Part shown: one piece after another, positions 15,727 to 23,976 of the stretch | Position numbering within the stretch: position 1 is the first letter of the stretch | Layout of the letters: every line of letters begins with the position of its first letter | NCBI RefSeq assembly: GCF_003254465.1 | Contig: NZ_QDFI01000003.1 | Coordinates: 1 to 64,000 of the forward strand | Source of the DNA: Meridianimarinicoccus zhengii | Lineage (GTDB): Bacteria > Pseudomonadota > Alphaproteobacteria > Rhodobacterales > Rhodobacteraceae | Direction: 5' to 3' | DNA: 64,000 nt | Program-made: the position numbers and the translations under genes | The notes under the pieces: model-generated | Seen by the model: only the letters and a program-made list of their open reading frames with translations | Told to the model about the DNA's origin: nothing | Databases searched by the model: none

Positions 15727-16563
15727 ATGGCCCGCGACCCCGCCCCCGACACCAGTCCAGAACGCCGCGCGCGGGGCCGCCCGCGCGACTGGGCCGACAA
15801 GAGCGCGCAGAACACCATCAAGTCGCTCGACCGCGCCATCGACGTTCTGGAACGGCTGGGCAATGCGGGGGGCGCGACCCTGTCCGCACTCGCCGCCGAT
15901 CTCGGGCAATCGCCCGCCACGGTTTACCGCGTGCTCGTGACGCTGGAACGGCGGCGTCTGGTGGAATTCGACAGCGCCGCCCAGACATGGGCCATCGGCG
16001 CGGGCGCATTCCTGATCGGCGCGCGCTACCTGCGCCGCACGGCGCTGGTGGACCGGGCACGCCCCGTGTTGCGGGACTTGATGGAAGCGACGGGGGAGAC
16101 CGCGAATCTCGGCGTCGAAACCGACGGGCAGATCCTGTTCGTCAGCCAGGTTGAAACCCATGCCTCGATTCGCGCCTTCTTCCCACCGGGAACGCTTTCG
16201 CCCATGCACGCGTCCGGCATCGGCAAGGCGCTTCTCGCGCAGATGGATGCAGGCCGCGTGGCGCGCGTGCTGGCGGCCCATCCACTGACGGCCTTTACGC
16301 CGCACACCCTAACCGATCCGCGCGCCCTGGCCGACGACCTGGCACAGGTCCGCGCCCGCGGCTGGGCGCTCGATGGCGAGGAACGGACCATGGGCATGAC
16401 ATGCGTCGCGGCGGCGGTGTTCGACCTGCACGGCGACCCCGTGGCGGGTTTGTCAGTTTCGGGTCCGACCGCGCGCGTCCTGGCCAGCGATCCTGCCCGT
16501 CTCGGGGCTGCGGTAGCCGATGCGGCTAGAAACCTGACGGCCGCCGTTGGCGGCAGCGCCTGA
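15727..16563 (+). CDS. bhcR: IclR-family regulator BhcR of the beta-hydroxyaspartate cycle
   Basis: A 278-residue IclR-type regulator. N-terminal winged helix (TIKSLDRAIDVLERLGNAGGATLSALAADLGQSPATVYRVLVTL, written here only as positions 30-73) is followed by the effector-binding GAF-like domain with HASGIGKALLAQ and the C-terminal MTCVAAAVFDLHGDPVAGLSVSGP. BhcR in Paracoccus controls bhcABCD and its DNA binding is reduced by glyoxylate. Its divergent position to bhcA and the repeated operator elements between them support the same role here. Confidence 0.88.
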   Translation: MARDPAPDTSPERRARGRPRDWADKSAQNTIKSLDRAIDVLERLGNAGGATLSALAADLGQSPATVYRVLVTLERRRLVEFDSAAQTWAIGAGAFLIGARYLRRTALVDRARPVLRDLMEATGETANLGVETDGQILFVSQVETHASIRAFFPPGTLSPMHASGIGKALLAQMDAGRVARVLAAHPLTAFTPHTLTDPRALADDLAQVRARGWALDGEERTMGMTCVAAAVFDLHGDPVAGLSVSGPTARVLASDPARLGAAVADAARNLTAAVGGSA

Positions 16564-16580
16564 ACGATTGCTGTCGCGCG

Positions 16581-16624
16581 GAGTCCTACAAGAATCCTAC
16601 AGAAGTCATACGAGAGTCATACAC
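16581..16624. repeat. Array of four 11-bp direct repeats (array 1)
   Basis: Four adjacent 11-mers: GAGTCCTACAA, GAATCCTACAG, AAGTCATACGA, GAGTCATACAC. They lie in the convergent gap between bhcR and the replication initiator gene. The 11-bp period is one helical turn, as in plasmid iterons or multi-site regulator operators. A second array with the same core (GAGTCATAC) is at 33744-33787. Confidence 0.85.
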
Positions 16625-16722
16625 TCCGACGCTGCGTGAGACAGGACCGCCTGCAACAAGGATCGGCGCCGCAGTGTCAACATGCACGGATTTCAATGTG
16701 CAAAACACGATGATTTCGCACC

Positions 16723-17412
16723 TCACCCGGACGGTGGACGCACAACGACCCTGTGCACATGCGGCGCCACCCGCCGAATCGCCCCCAGCAACCGGGCCCC
16801 GGCCTGGGTGTTCAGGTACTGCGCATGGAACGCGCTCGGCGCCTCCAACTCCAGCACACCGGACCCCAGCCCGACCCGCTTCACCGACGCTAACCAGTTG
16901 GCATAGAATGCAGAGTCTTCCAGTGACAACTGGCCGATGGCCCGGTCCCATTCCGTATCGCCCGCCGGTGCCGACGGGAACGCAACGACCTTCCGGTCCT
17001 CGGTGGCGGCCTCCGGGTGGCCCGCAAGCTCCGCCGCCCGCAGCACGAAATCCGGCCCGACATGCGCCCAGGCCCTTTCGGTGTCTCGCAGCACCTGCCC
17101 CCAGTCGATCCCATAGACCGTCACCCGCCCCCGCGCCGCGGGACGCTTTACTATCAACCAGTTGCAAGCCTTCAGCTTGGCAAGCTCCCGCTTCACCGTG
17201 CGCTCGTTGACCTGCCAGAGCCGCGCAAGTTCGACCCGGCCCATGGTCAGTTCGTCTCGCTGCCAATTGTACCGCGCCGTGATCGCCGTCATGAACCGCA
17301 GCACCAGCCGCTGTTCGAATTTCGTCCCCCCACACGCATGCACCCCAAGTGCCGTGAGCAGGTCATACTTGCGTGCGGCAGCCCCCTGCCCCGTTGGACG
17401 TTTGGCCAGCAT
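16723..17412 (-). CDS. DnaA-like plasmid replication initiator
   Basis: About 229 residues. The N-terminal half has two helix-turn-helix-like stretches (RVELARLWQVNERTVKRELAKLKACNWL), consistent with a winged-helix DNA-binding domain. The C-terminal ~75 residues (WDRAIGQLSLEDSAFYANWLASVK... to VVVRP) match the pattern of the DnaA N-terminal domain; no AAA+ ATPase is present. This layout is that of the DnaA-like replicases of roseobacter plasmids, which usually sit divergent to parAB, as here. ATG at 17412 is chosen because AGGAG lies eight bases upstream; an open extension to 17553 exists. It should bind the origin in the adjacent intergenic region. Confidence 0.75.
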   Translation of the reverse strand: MLAKRPTGQGAAARKYDLLTALGVHACGGTKFEQRLVLRFMTAITARYNWQRDELTMGRVELARLWQVNERTVKRELAKLKACNWLIVKRPAARGRVTVYGIDWGQVLRDTERAWAHVGPDFVLRAAELAGHPEAATEDRKVVAFPSAPAGDTEWDRAIGQLSLEDSAFYANWLASVKRVGLGSGVLELEAPSAFHAQYLNTQAGARLLGAIRRVAPHVHRVVVRPPSG

Positions 17413-17849
17413 CGGCCGCTCCTGCTCTGCCTCGTGGGGTCTTTGCCCCTGCGCCCGATCATTGCCGGACGCTTTTCTGATTGTGCGAGGATTTAACGTC
17501 CGAACAGCGCCCGAGTCAATGATTTGGCGTTTGGTCGGGGAAGCGATCCCCAATCGGAAAAGAAAATCCGGTTAAATAGGTAATGGGGGCCATGCAGGCT
17601 GTCCCCTCTTGGTATGCTGATGTCCCCCCAAATCGGTGCTCCGGTGCCATTTCGTCCCCGTAACTTGCGCCTAACGCAGCATCTGGTGTGGCTGGGGCGA
17701 GCCGCTAATGATTCGCGGACATCGTTCCATTTTCAAAGGCGTCATGGGAAAGCCACGTTTTGCTCGCTTTTCACGATATTCTCTTTTGCGTAATCTGTCC
17801 AATAAGCGTATTTCACGATCATCAGGGAAATAACGTCTAGAGAGGCAGG
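17413..17849. other. Probable replication origin and parA promoter region
   Basis: 437 bp between the divergent initiator and parA genes, with lower GC content than the surroundings, especially 17710-17840. It contains TTTCACGAT at 17769-17777 and again at 17811-17819, 42 bp (about four turns) apart; the TTTCACG part equals one half of the chromosomal parS palindrome, but no full parS is present. No clear TTATNCACA DnaA box was found. Position and base composition suggest the origin and the parA autoregulatory site. Confidence 0.5.
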
Positions 17850-19154
17850 ATGTACACCTATCGCGATCTGCAGGCGCTTCAGGCGCAATCACTGAAGTTG
17901 CAGGGCTGGATCCGGCGGCAGACCTATTCGCCGGAACTGGTCAAGACATTGCGCCGGTTCTCAAGCTGGGAGGTTTCCGAACTGATTTTCCAGGTCAATC
18001 AATCCACGTTCCGGGGTCGGCTGGCGGCCGATCCGTCGCTGCCCGCGGGCGAAGTTGAAGAAGACGGCCGCCAACGCTGGTTCTCGCTCGAAGAGATCAA
18101 CGAACTGCGGCGGCGGATGAAGATCAATCGCAAGACCCTGATGCCGCCGCGCCCGCAGGGCAAGCGCGCGATCCGCGCGGCCATCGCCAATTTCAAGGGC
18201 GGCGCGGGCAAGTCCACTGTCGCGCTGCACTTCGCCCATGCGGCGGCTCTCGATGGCTACCGGGTGCTGTGCATCGATTTCGACCCGCAGGCCACGCTGA
18301 GCCATTCGATGGGCCTGAGCGACGTGAGCGAGGATCACACAGTCTGGGGTATCATGGCCCGCGATCTGATCCGGGAAACCGACCGGATGAACGCCGCCGT
18401 CACCGGGGCGGCCAGCGGCGCCGCCCTGCCCCAGCGCAAGCTGCCCGCCTCCGTGCGCGATATCGGGCTGGAGGATTTGCGGGTGGCCGATTTCATCCAA
18501 TCCACAAGCTGGCCGACCATCGACATCATTCCGTCCTGTGCCAACGCAGCCTTCGTCGAGTTCGCCTCGGCCCAGTATCGGCACCTGAATCCCGACTGGT
18601 CCTTCTTCGCAGCCGTGGCGCGCTATCTCGATGCCGTGCCGGACGACAGCTATGACCTGATCATCTTCGACTGCCCGCCAGCCATCGGGTACCAGTCCAT
18701 GAACGCCGTGTTTGCGGCAGACGTGCTCTATGTCCCGTCGGGCCCTGGCTACTGGGAGTACGACAGCACCACGAGCTTCATCGGTCAGTTGAGCGAGGCG
18801 CTGGAGGATCTCGATGCCGGGTTCAGCGACGTGCCGTTCCCCGCGGGGAACGCGGGCTCACCCAAGGCATTCCTCGATGTGCGGTTCCTGCTGACTCGCT
18901 TCGAGCCGGGCAACGAACTGCACCGTGCCATGTATGACGCGTTCGGCAAGGTCTTCGGCGACCGGCTGGCCGAGCACCCGATCGAGCTGACGCGGGCGGT
19001 CGAGCAATCGGGCCGCTTCCTGAGCTCGGTGTACGAGATCGATTATCGCAACATGACGCGCGAGACATGGCGGCGCGCGCGGGCCACGTTCGATCGGGCC
19101 TATGGCGAGTTTCGCGGAACGCTGATCGCGGCCTGGGAACGGATGGAGGACTGA
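17850..19154 (+). CDS. parA: Plasmid partitioning ATPase ParA
   Basis: A 434-residue ParA of the large type Ia class. Residues 1-100 carry an N-terminal DNA-binding part (SSWEVSELIFQVNQSTFRGRL and SLEEINELRRRM resemble a MerR/winged-helix module), which such proteins use to repress their own promoter. The deviant Walker A is KGGAGKST at residues 116-123, Walker A' is VLCIDFDPQATLS and Walker B is LIIFDCPPAIGY. ParA moves ParB-bound plasmid copies over the nucleoid. It is followed after one base by parB and lies divergent from the replication initiator. Confidence 0.93.
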   Translation: MYTYRDLQALQAQSLKLQGWIRRQTYSPELVKTLRRFSSWEVSELIFQVNQSTFRGRLAADPSLPAGEVEEDGRQRWFSLEEINELRRRMKINRKTLMPPRPQGKRAIRAAIANFKGGAGKSTVALHFAHAAALDGYRVLCIDFDPQATLSHSMGLSDVSEDHTVWGIMARDLIRETDRMNAAVTGAASGAALPQRKLPASVRDIGLEDLRVADFIQSTSWPTIDIIPSCANAAFVEFASAQYRHLNPDWSFFAAVARYLDAVPDDSYDLIIFDCPPAIGYQSMNAVFAADVLYVPSGPGYWEYDSTTSFIGQLSEALEDLDAGFSDVPFPAGNAGSPKAFLDVRFLLTRFEPGNELHRAMYDAFGKVFGDRLAEHPIELTRAVEQSGRFLSSVYEIDYRNMTRETWRRARATFDRAYGEFRGTLIAAWERMED

Positions 19155-19155
19155 T

Positions 19156-20238
19156 ATGACCCGCAAGCGACGGATGTTCGATATCGAAATGCCCGAAGAC
19201 CCCGCGCCGGTCGAACCCGCTCGGCCGGGTGATGCGCGCCGCGGACCCATGGCGAGCGCGGTGCGCGAGAATGCGGATTCGCTCCGCCAGCGGGCGGAGG
19301 TCGAGCAGCGCATTCGCGCAGAAAACGATGCATTGGCCCATGAATACGTGAAGGCGCAGGGGCAGGGCCTCGTGATGCAGCGCGTCCCGCTGGATGCCGT
19401 GCGCACCGGCAAGCTGACGCGCGACCGGCGCGATCTCGATCCCGGCGACCTTCAGGAGCTTTGCGACAGCATCACGGCGATCGGCCTGTCCAACCCCATT
19501 CGTGTGGAGCGGGGTGAAGACGGGTTCGAGTTGGTGCAGGGGCTGCGGCGCCTGTCCGCATTCCGCCATCTCGACGCGGTTCAACCTGAAAGCGGCTATG
19601 ACGCCATTCCTGCCGTGGTGATGGAGCCGGGCGAGACGCTCGACATGCTCTATCGCAGGATGGTTGACGAGAACCTCATTCGCGCCGACGTGAGTTTTGC
19701 CGAGATGGCGCAACTGGCCGAAGCGTATGCCGCCGATCCCGATACGGCCGCTGCGGATTCCGACGCTGCGGTGGACATCCTGTTCGGGTCCGCGGGCAAG
19801 CAGAAGCGAAGCTACATTCGCGGTTTTGCGCGCCTGTTGTCCATGGTGGGTGACAACCTGCGCCATGCCCAGGCGCTGCCCCGTGCGCTTGGCCTCGCGT
19901 TGCGCAAAGAACTGGATGCCGATCCGGCCGCGCTCTCGCGGCTGCGCGCGCAACTTGCCGCGCACCCGGACCGGGATGCCGAGGCCGAGTTGCAGATCCT
20001 GCGGGTCTTCTGCGGCTTCGACGCGCCGCAGGGGTTCCCCGCGGGGAACGGCAAGCCGAAGCCCGCCAAGGCACCGCGGCCCGCCCGCACGACCTTTCAG
20101 GTCGAAAGCCGTTCCGGAGCCGTCAAATGCACGGCATCGCAAGGCCGGCTTGAACTGCGGGGGGACAAGGATTTTTCCGCTTTGGACCGGAAGCGGCTTG
20201 AAGATGCCGTCGCGCGGTTCCTCGATGGTCTCGAATGA
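19156..20238 (+). CDS. parB: Plasmid partitioning protein ParB
   Basis: A 360-residue centromere-binding protein. The N-terminal ParB/Srx-like nuclease-fold domain is visible (LDPGDLQELCDSITAIGLSNPIRV..., FELVQGLRRLSAF, with the arginine patch GLRR in place of GERR), followed by a helix-turn-helix region (YRRMVDENLIRADVSFAEMAQLA) and a C-terminal dimerisation part (FSALDRKRLEDAVARFLDGL). Start ATG at 19156 follows the parA stop by one base. Its parS targets are not identified; the 11-bp arrays or the TTTCACGAT repeats are candidates. Confidence 0.9.
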   Translation: MTRKRRMFDIEMPEDPAPVEPARPGDARRGPMASAVRENADSLRQRAEVEQRIRAENDALAHEYVKAQGQGLVMQRVPLDAVRTGKLTRDRRDLDPGDLQELCDSITAIGLSNPIRVERGEDGFELVQGLRRLSAFRHLDAVQPESGYDAIPAVVMEPGETLDMLYRRMVDENLIRADVSFAEMAQLAEAYAADPDTAAADSDAAVDILFGSAGKQKRSYIRGFARLLSMVGDNLRHAQALPRALGLALRKELDADPAALSRLRAQLAAHPDRDAEAELQILRVFCGFDAPQGFPAGNGKPKPAKAPRPARTTFQVESRSGAVKCTASQGRLELRGDKDFSALDRKRLEDAVARFLDGLE

Positions 20239-20255
20239 TGATATAAAACAGTGCC

Positions 20256-21584
20256 TTAGCGCCGTGCGTCGATCAGGTCTTGCAAGGCGCTTCCGAGGTC
20301 CAGCCGGATGATCTCGGTCGGTGTTGCGGTCGCCGGGTCGCGCGCGTCCTGCGACGGCAGGTTGTTGTCATTGGCCACGAGGATGTCGCCGTCATCCCAC
20401 ATCATCACGGATTCCACCGTGACGAACGGGAACGCGAAGGCCGCATTTGGGCCCGGCACGCCCCGCCGCGCCAACCGTTCGGGATCGGAGATCGCCATGA
20501 GATTGACCACGCCGACCCGCTCCATGGCGCCCGTGTCCCGCGGCGGGGCGGTGTCGACCAGTACAACGCGCTTCACCCGCGCCGGGCTGCGGTGGCAGGG
20601 CGGCGACTTGCCCGCGTCGCAGGCGGCGGACGCCAGCCCGTTACCGTTGTCGCGCTCGATCACCAGCGCCAAACGGGCGTCGATAAAGGTGAAGTCGCCA
20701 ACCGCAATGGCACCCTGTCCCAGTTGAAAGGTCATGCGGTCGCCCGTCCAGTCGCCTGAAACCGGATCGAACGCCAGCGCCAGAACATCCGATCCCGGTG
20801 TATCGTCAGGCCGGGGGAGGGGGCTTTCCAGCATCGCCCAGAGCATCCCGGTGTCCGGCTGCAGCGCGAGGCCCTCGAACCCCTTGCTGCGGCCGACCTG
20901 CCAGTCACGTCCCTTCACGGACAGCGCATCGACCTGCGGATGGTCCGGGCTGCGCAGCGGGGCGCCGTCCAGCATCACGGGATAGACCGCCTCGATCCGC
21001 CCGGCCATGTCGGCCCGCACGAGCCACGGCCCGAACTCGTCTCCGAACCAGATCGAGCCGTCCACGATCTGCACGCTTTCGGGATCGAAATCCGCGCCTG
21101 TGAGATAGCGCGCCTCCGTCCCTTCATGGGCGATGCGGAACGGCACGCGAAAATCGGGGTCGGACAGGAAAACGGTTTCCCTAACGTCAACCTGGCCCGA
21201 CCCGAAACGGGGAAGGATGCGATGAACCGCCAGCAACACGTCTGGACTCGTGGCCTTGCGCCCGAACCCGTTGTCCGAAATGGCAAGGATCGATCCATCC
21301 TCCGCACGAGTCGCGGCGAAGCCCGACAGGCCCTGCACCGGTTGCCCGGCAAAGGGCGGGCGCAGGCCGCCGAAGCCCGGCAATGTCCCCGGCTCCATGT
21401 GTCGCCCCGCACCGCGGAACTTCCCGATGACGGCGGCATCGCGCGGCGCGTCCGTTGGCGGCGGCACAAGCACCAGCGCCGGAAGCACCGCGTGACCTGC
21501 CAGCCGCGCAGGCATGTCGGGCGCATCAGACAGCGCCGCGGCGGCAAGCCAGCTAAGGGCGCAGGCAAGGGGCAGGGTGCGCAT
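20256..21584 (-). CDS. Secreted esterase-like activity of phytase family protein
   Basis: A 442-residue protein with an N-terminal signal sequence (LPLACALSWLAAAALS). The body has features of the esterase-like phytase family (PF13449-type beta-propeller): QGLSGFAATRAEDGSILAISDNGFG near residue 85, SKGFEGLALQPDTGMLWAMLES in the middle and ILVANDNNLPSQ near the C-terminus. Members are exported and act on phosphate or phospholipid esters, but substrates are poorly defined. It converges on parB and is divergent from the LacI-type gene. Confidence 0.8.
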   Translation of the reverse strand: MRTLPLACALSWLAAAALSDAPDMPARLAGHAVLPALVLVPPPTDAPRDAAVIGKFRGAGRHMEPGTLPGFGGLRPPFAGQPVQGLSGFAATRAEDGSILAISDNGFGRKATSPDVLLAVHRILPRFGSGQVDVRETVFLSDPDFRVPFRIAHEGTEARYLTGADFDPESVQIVDGSIWFGDEFGPWLVRADMAGRIEAVYPVMLDGAPLRSPDHPQVDALSVKGRDWQVGRSKGFEGLALQPDTGMLWAMLESPLPRPDDTPGSDVLALAFDPVSGDWTGDRMTFQLGQGAIAVGDFTFIDARLALVIERDNGNGLASAACDAGKSPPCHRSPARVKRVVLVDTAPPRDTGAMERVGVVNLMAISDPERLARRGVPGPNAAFAFPFVTVESVMMWDDGDILVANDNNLPSQDARDPATATPTEIIRLDLGSALQDLIDARR

Positions 21585-21664
21585 GGCGGGACCTCCGATA
21601 AAACGACCTCCGCCCCACAGCCTGCCCCGAAAACATGACAGAACCTTGCAGGGGCGCAGAATGA

Positions 21665-21694
21665 TTGACGTGCCTCAAACCCAGGGCCTAACCT
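21665..21694 (+). promoter_or_regulatory. Possible sigma-70-type promoter of the LacI-family gene
   Basis: TTGACG at 21665-21670 and TAACCT at 21689-21694 with an 18-base spacer, 22 bases before the ATG; GGGGGAGGGG upstream of the start serves as ribosome site. Based on visual match only. Confidence 0.35.
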
Positions 21695-21716
21695 TCGTTA
21701 TCACGGGGGAGGGGAC

Positions 21717-22739
21717 ATGGGCAGACCCACGGTGCATGACATTGCGCGCACGGCGGGGGTCAGTCTCGCGACGGTGGACCGTGTCCTGAACGCCCGCCCC
21801 GGCGTGCGGGCGCAGACCGTCGCGAGGGTCGAGGCCGCGATCCGCGATATCGGCTATGTCCGCGATATCGGCGCGGCCAATCTTGCACGGCGCAGGCTCT
21901 ACCGGTTCCTGTTCCTGCTGCCTGACGGCGACAGCCGCTTCGTGGACGGTATCGCCGCGGATCTCGACGAGGCACGGCGCATCTTCGTTGGCGACCGTGT
22001 GCAGATCGCCGTGCAGCGGGTGCCGGTCCGCGATCCGCACGCGTTGGCCGCCGCCCTGGCCGCGCTTGATCCCGGCGACCTCGCCGGTCTGGCCGTGATG
22101 GCCCCCCAAAGCCCCGAGCTGCGCGACGCCGCCGCACGCCTGCGCCGTGCGGGCCTGCCCGTCGTGGCGCTCGTGTCCGACCAGCCCGCCGAAGTACGCG
22201 ATCATTTCGTGGGCATCGACAACGATGCGGCGGGCCGGACGGCGGCCCGATTGATGGGCAGGTTCCTTGGCCATGACACCGGGCCCGTGCTTCTGGTGAC
22301 AAGCTCGATCCGCGCGCGCGACAGTCTCGAACGCCGGTTCGGATTCGACAGCCTGCGCGCTGCCGATTTTCCCGCGCTGGAGGTGCTCCCGACGCTGGAG
22401 GCTCATGACGACCCCGCGCGCATGGTCCGCATCATCGACACCGCCTTTGCCGCGCGCCCTGACATCGCCGGTGTCTATTCCCTGTCCTCGGGCAACGGCG
22501 CCCTGCTAGGGGCGCTGGCGCGGCATCCGGGGCGGCGCGTCGTCATCGCCCATGAACTGACGCCGCTGACCCGCGGGGCGCTGCTGGACGGCCGGCTCGA
22601 CGCCGTCATCACGCAGGACACCGGGCATCTCGTGCGCAGCGCCATCCGCGTGCTGCAGGCCCGCTGCGACGGGCGCGACATCGTCGCGTCGCAGGAACGC
22701 ATCCGCATCGAAATCATCCTGCGCGAAAACCTGCCGTGA
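21717..22739 (+). CDS. LacI-family transcriptional regulator
   Basis: 340 residues. N-terminal LacI helix-turn-helix and hinge (TVHDIARTAGVSLATVDRVLNAR) followed by a periplasmic-binding-protein-like effector domain. VDRVLN replaces the usual VSRVLN at the recognition helix end. It precedes the TIM-barrel isomerase gene by 35 bp in the same direction and probably controls the sugar/polyol locus that continues at 28.5-37.7 kb. The effector is unknown. Confidence 0.88.
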   Translation: MGRPTVHDIARTAGVSLATVDRVLNARPGVRAQTVARVEAAIRDIGYVRDIGAANLARRRLYRFLFLLPDGDSRFVDGIAADLDEARRIFVGDRVQIAVQRVPVRDPHALAAALAALDPGDLAGLAVMAPQSPELRDAAARLRRAGLPVVALVSDQPAEVRDHFVGIDNDAAGRTAARLMGRFLGHDTGPVLLVTSSIRARDSLERRFGFDSLRAADFPALEVLPTLEAHDDPARMVRIIDTAFAARPDIAGVYSLSSGNGALLGALARHPGRRVVIAHELTPLTRGALLDGRLDAVITQDTGHLVRSAIRVLQARCDGRDIVASQERIRIEIILRENLP

Positions 22740-22774
22740 AGGGCGGGGCGCGCATCACCTCAAGGGAGGACACC

Positions 22775-23827
22775 ATGAAGACCATCCAGGGCCCGGCGCT
22801 GTTCCTGGCGCAATTCGCGGGCGATGCCGCCCCGTTCAATTCATGGCCCGCGATCACCGCATGGGCCGCGGAATGCGGCTACAAGGGCGTGCAGGTGCCC
22901 AGTTGGGATGCGCGGCTGTTCGATCTCGACACCGCCGCGCAGTCCCGCGACTATTGCGACACGTTTCTGGGGCAGGCGGCGGAACACGGGATCACCGTCA
23001 CCGAACTCAGCACCCATCTGCAGGGGCAGCTTGTCGCCGTCCATCCCGCCTATGACGTGGCCTTCGAAGGGATCGCCGCGCCGTCCGTGCATGGCGACCC
23101 CAAGGCCCGGCAGGCATGGGCCGTGGATCAGGTGAAGAAGGCATTGAGCGCGTCGCGGAACCTTGGCCTCACGGCCATGGCCAGCTTCTCGGGCGCGCTG
23201 ACATGGCCTTACGTCTACCCGTGGCCGCAGCGCCCGGCGGGGCTGGTGGATCTCGCCTTCGACGAGCTCGCCCGGCGCTGGAAGCCGATCCTCGACCATG
23301 CCGAGGATTGCGGCGTGGACATCTGCTATGAAATCCACCCCGGCGAAGACCTGCACGATGGCATCAGCTTCGAGATGTTCCTCGACCGCGTGAACGCCCA
23401 TCCCCGCGCGCGGATGCTCTACGATCCCAGCCACTACGTGCTGCAGGCGATGGACTACCTCGACAATATCGACATCTACCACGACCGGATCGGCATGTTC
23501 CACGTCAAGGATGCCGAACTGAAACCAACCGGGCGGCAGGGTGTCTATGGCGGTTACCAGTCATGGGTGAGCCGGGCAGGGCGCTTCCGCAGCCCCGGCG
23601 ACGGGCAGGTGGATTTCGGCGCGGTGTTCTCTAAACTCACGCAATACGGCTTCGACGGCTGGGCCGTGGTGGAATGGGAATGCTGCCTGAAACACCCCGA
23701 GGACGGCGCGCGCGAAGGGGCCGCCTTCGTGCGCGACCATATCATCCGCGTGACGGAGAAAGCCTTCGACGACTTCGCGGGGGCAGGGACCGACGACGCG
23801 GCCAACCGGAAGATGCTCGGGCTGTAA
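22775..23827 (+). CDS. Sugar phosphate isomerase/epimerase-type TIM-barrel protein
   Basis: 350 residues, xylose-isomerase-like TIM barrel. Metal-binding residues can be placed at E in YEIHPGEDL, D/H in YDPSHYV, H in FHVKDAE and E in VVEWECCL. AGGGAGGA lies upstream of the ATG at 22775. Related proteins often pair with Gfo/Idh oxidoreductases in sugar catabolism, as with the gene at 28479, acting as isomerases or epimerases or on 3-keto glycosides. Substrate is not determined; D-apiose isomerase and inosose-type reactions are possibilities. Confidence 0.8.
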   Translation: MKTIQGPALFLAQFAGDAAPFNSWPAITAWAAECGYKGVQVPSWDARLFDLDTAAQSRDYCDTFLGQAAEHGITVTELSTHLQGQLVAVHPAYDVAFEGIAAPSVHGDPKARQAWAVDQVKKALSASRNLGLTAMASFSGALTWPYVYPWPQRPAGLVDLAFDELARRWKPILDHAEDCGVDICYEIHPGEDLHDGISFEMFLDRVNAHPRARMLYDPSHYVLQAMDYLDNIDIYHDRIGMFHVKDAELKPTGRQGVYGGYQSWVSRAGRFRSPGDGQVDFGAVFSKLTQYGFDGWAVVEWECCLKHPEDGAREGAAFVRDHIIRVTEKAFDDFAGAGTDDAANRKMLGL

Positions 23828-23889
23828 AGCATGGCGCGCAAACGTGGGTTCCGGGTTTGCCCCTCTCGAACATGCGATGTTTGAAAGGT

Positions 23890-23931
23890 CAGAGCGCGTC
23901 GCGTGAATTCGAATGAACGCGCCACGCTCTG
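23890..23931. terminator. 42-bp imperfect palindrome between convergent genes
   Basis: Outer arms CAGAGCG and CGCTCTG enclose inner arms GCGT and ACGC around an AATTCGAAT centre. It lies between the convergent TIM-barrel and glnT genes and may act as a bidirectional terminator or be a member of a dispersed palindromic repeat. There is no T-run. Confidence 0.5.
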
Positions 23932-23976
23932 CCGCGCAAAAGCGTCACATTCTGCGCATGGCGAAAGGGCAGGGGT

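Noticed and set aside
17413-17553. N-terminal extension of the replication initiator
   Set aside because: A good AGGAG site precedes ATG 17412 and the extension has no recognisable domain; it is kept only as an alternative.
17769-17819. Complete parS site
   Set aside because: Only TTTCACG half-sites occur; the palindromic TGTTTCACGTGAAACA is not present.
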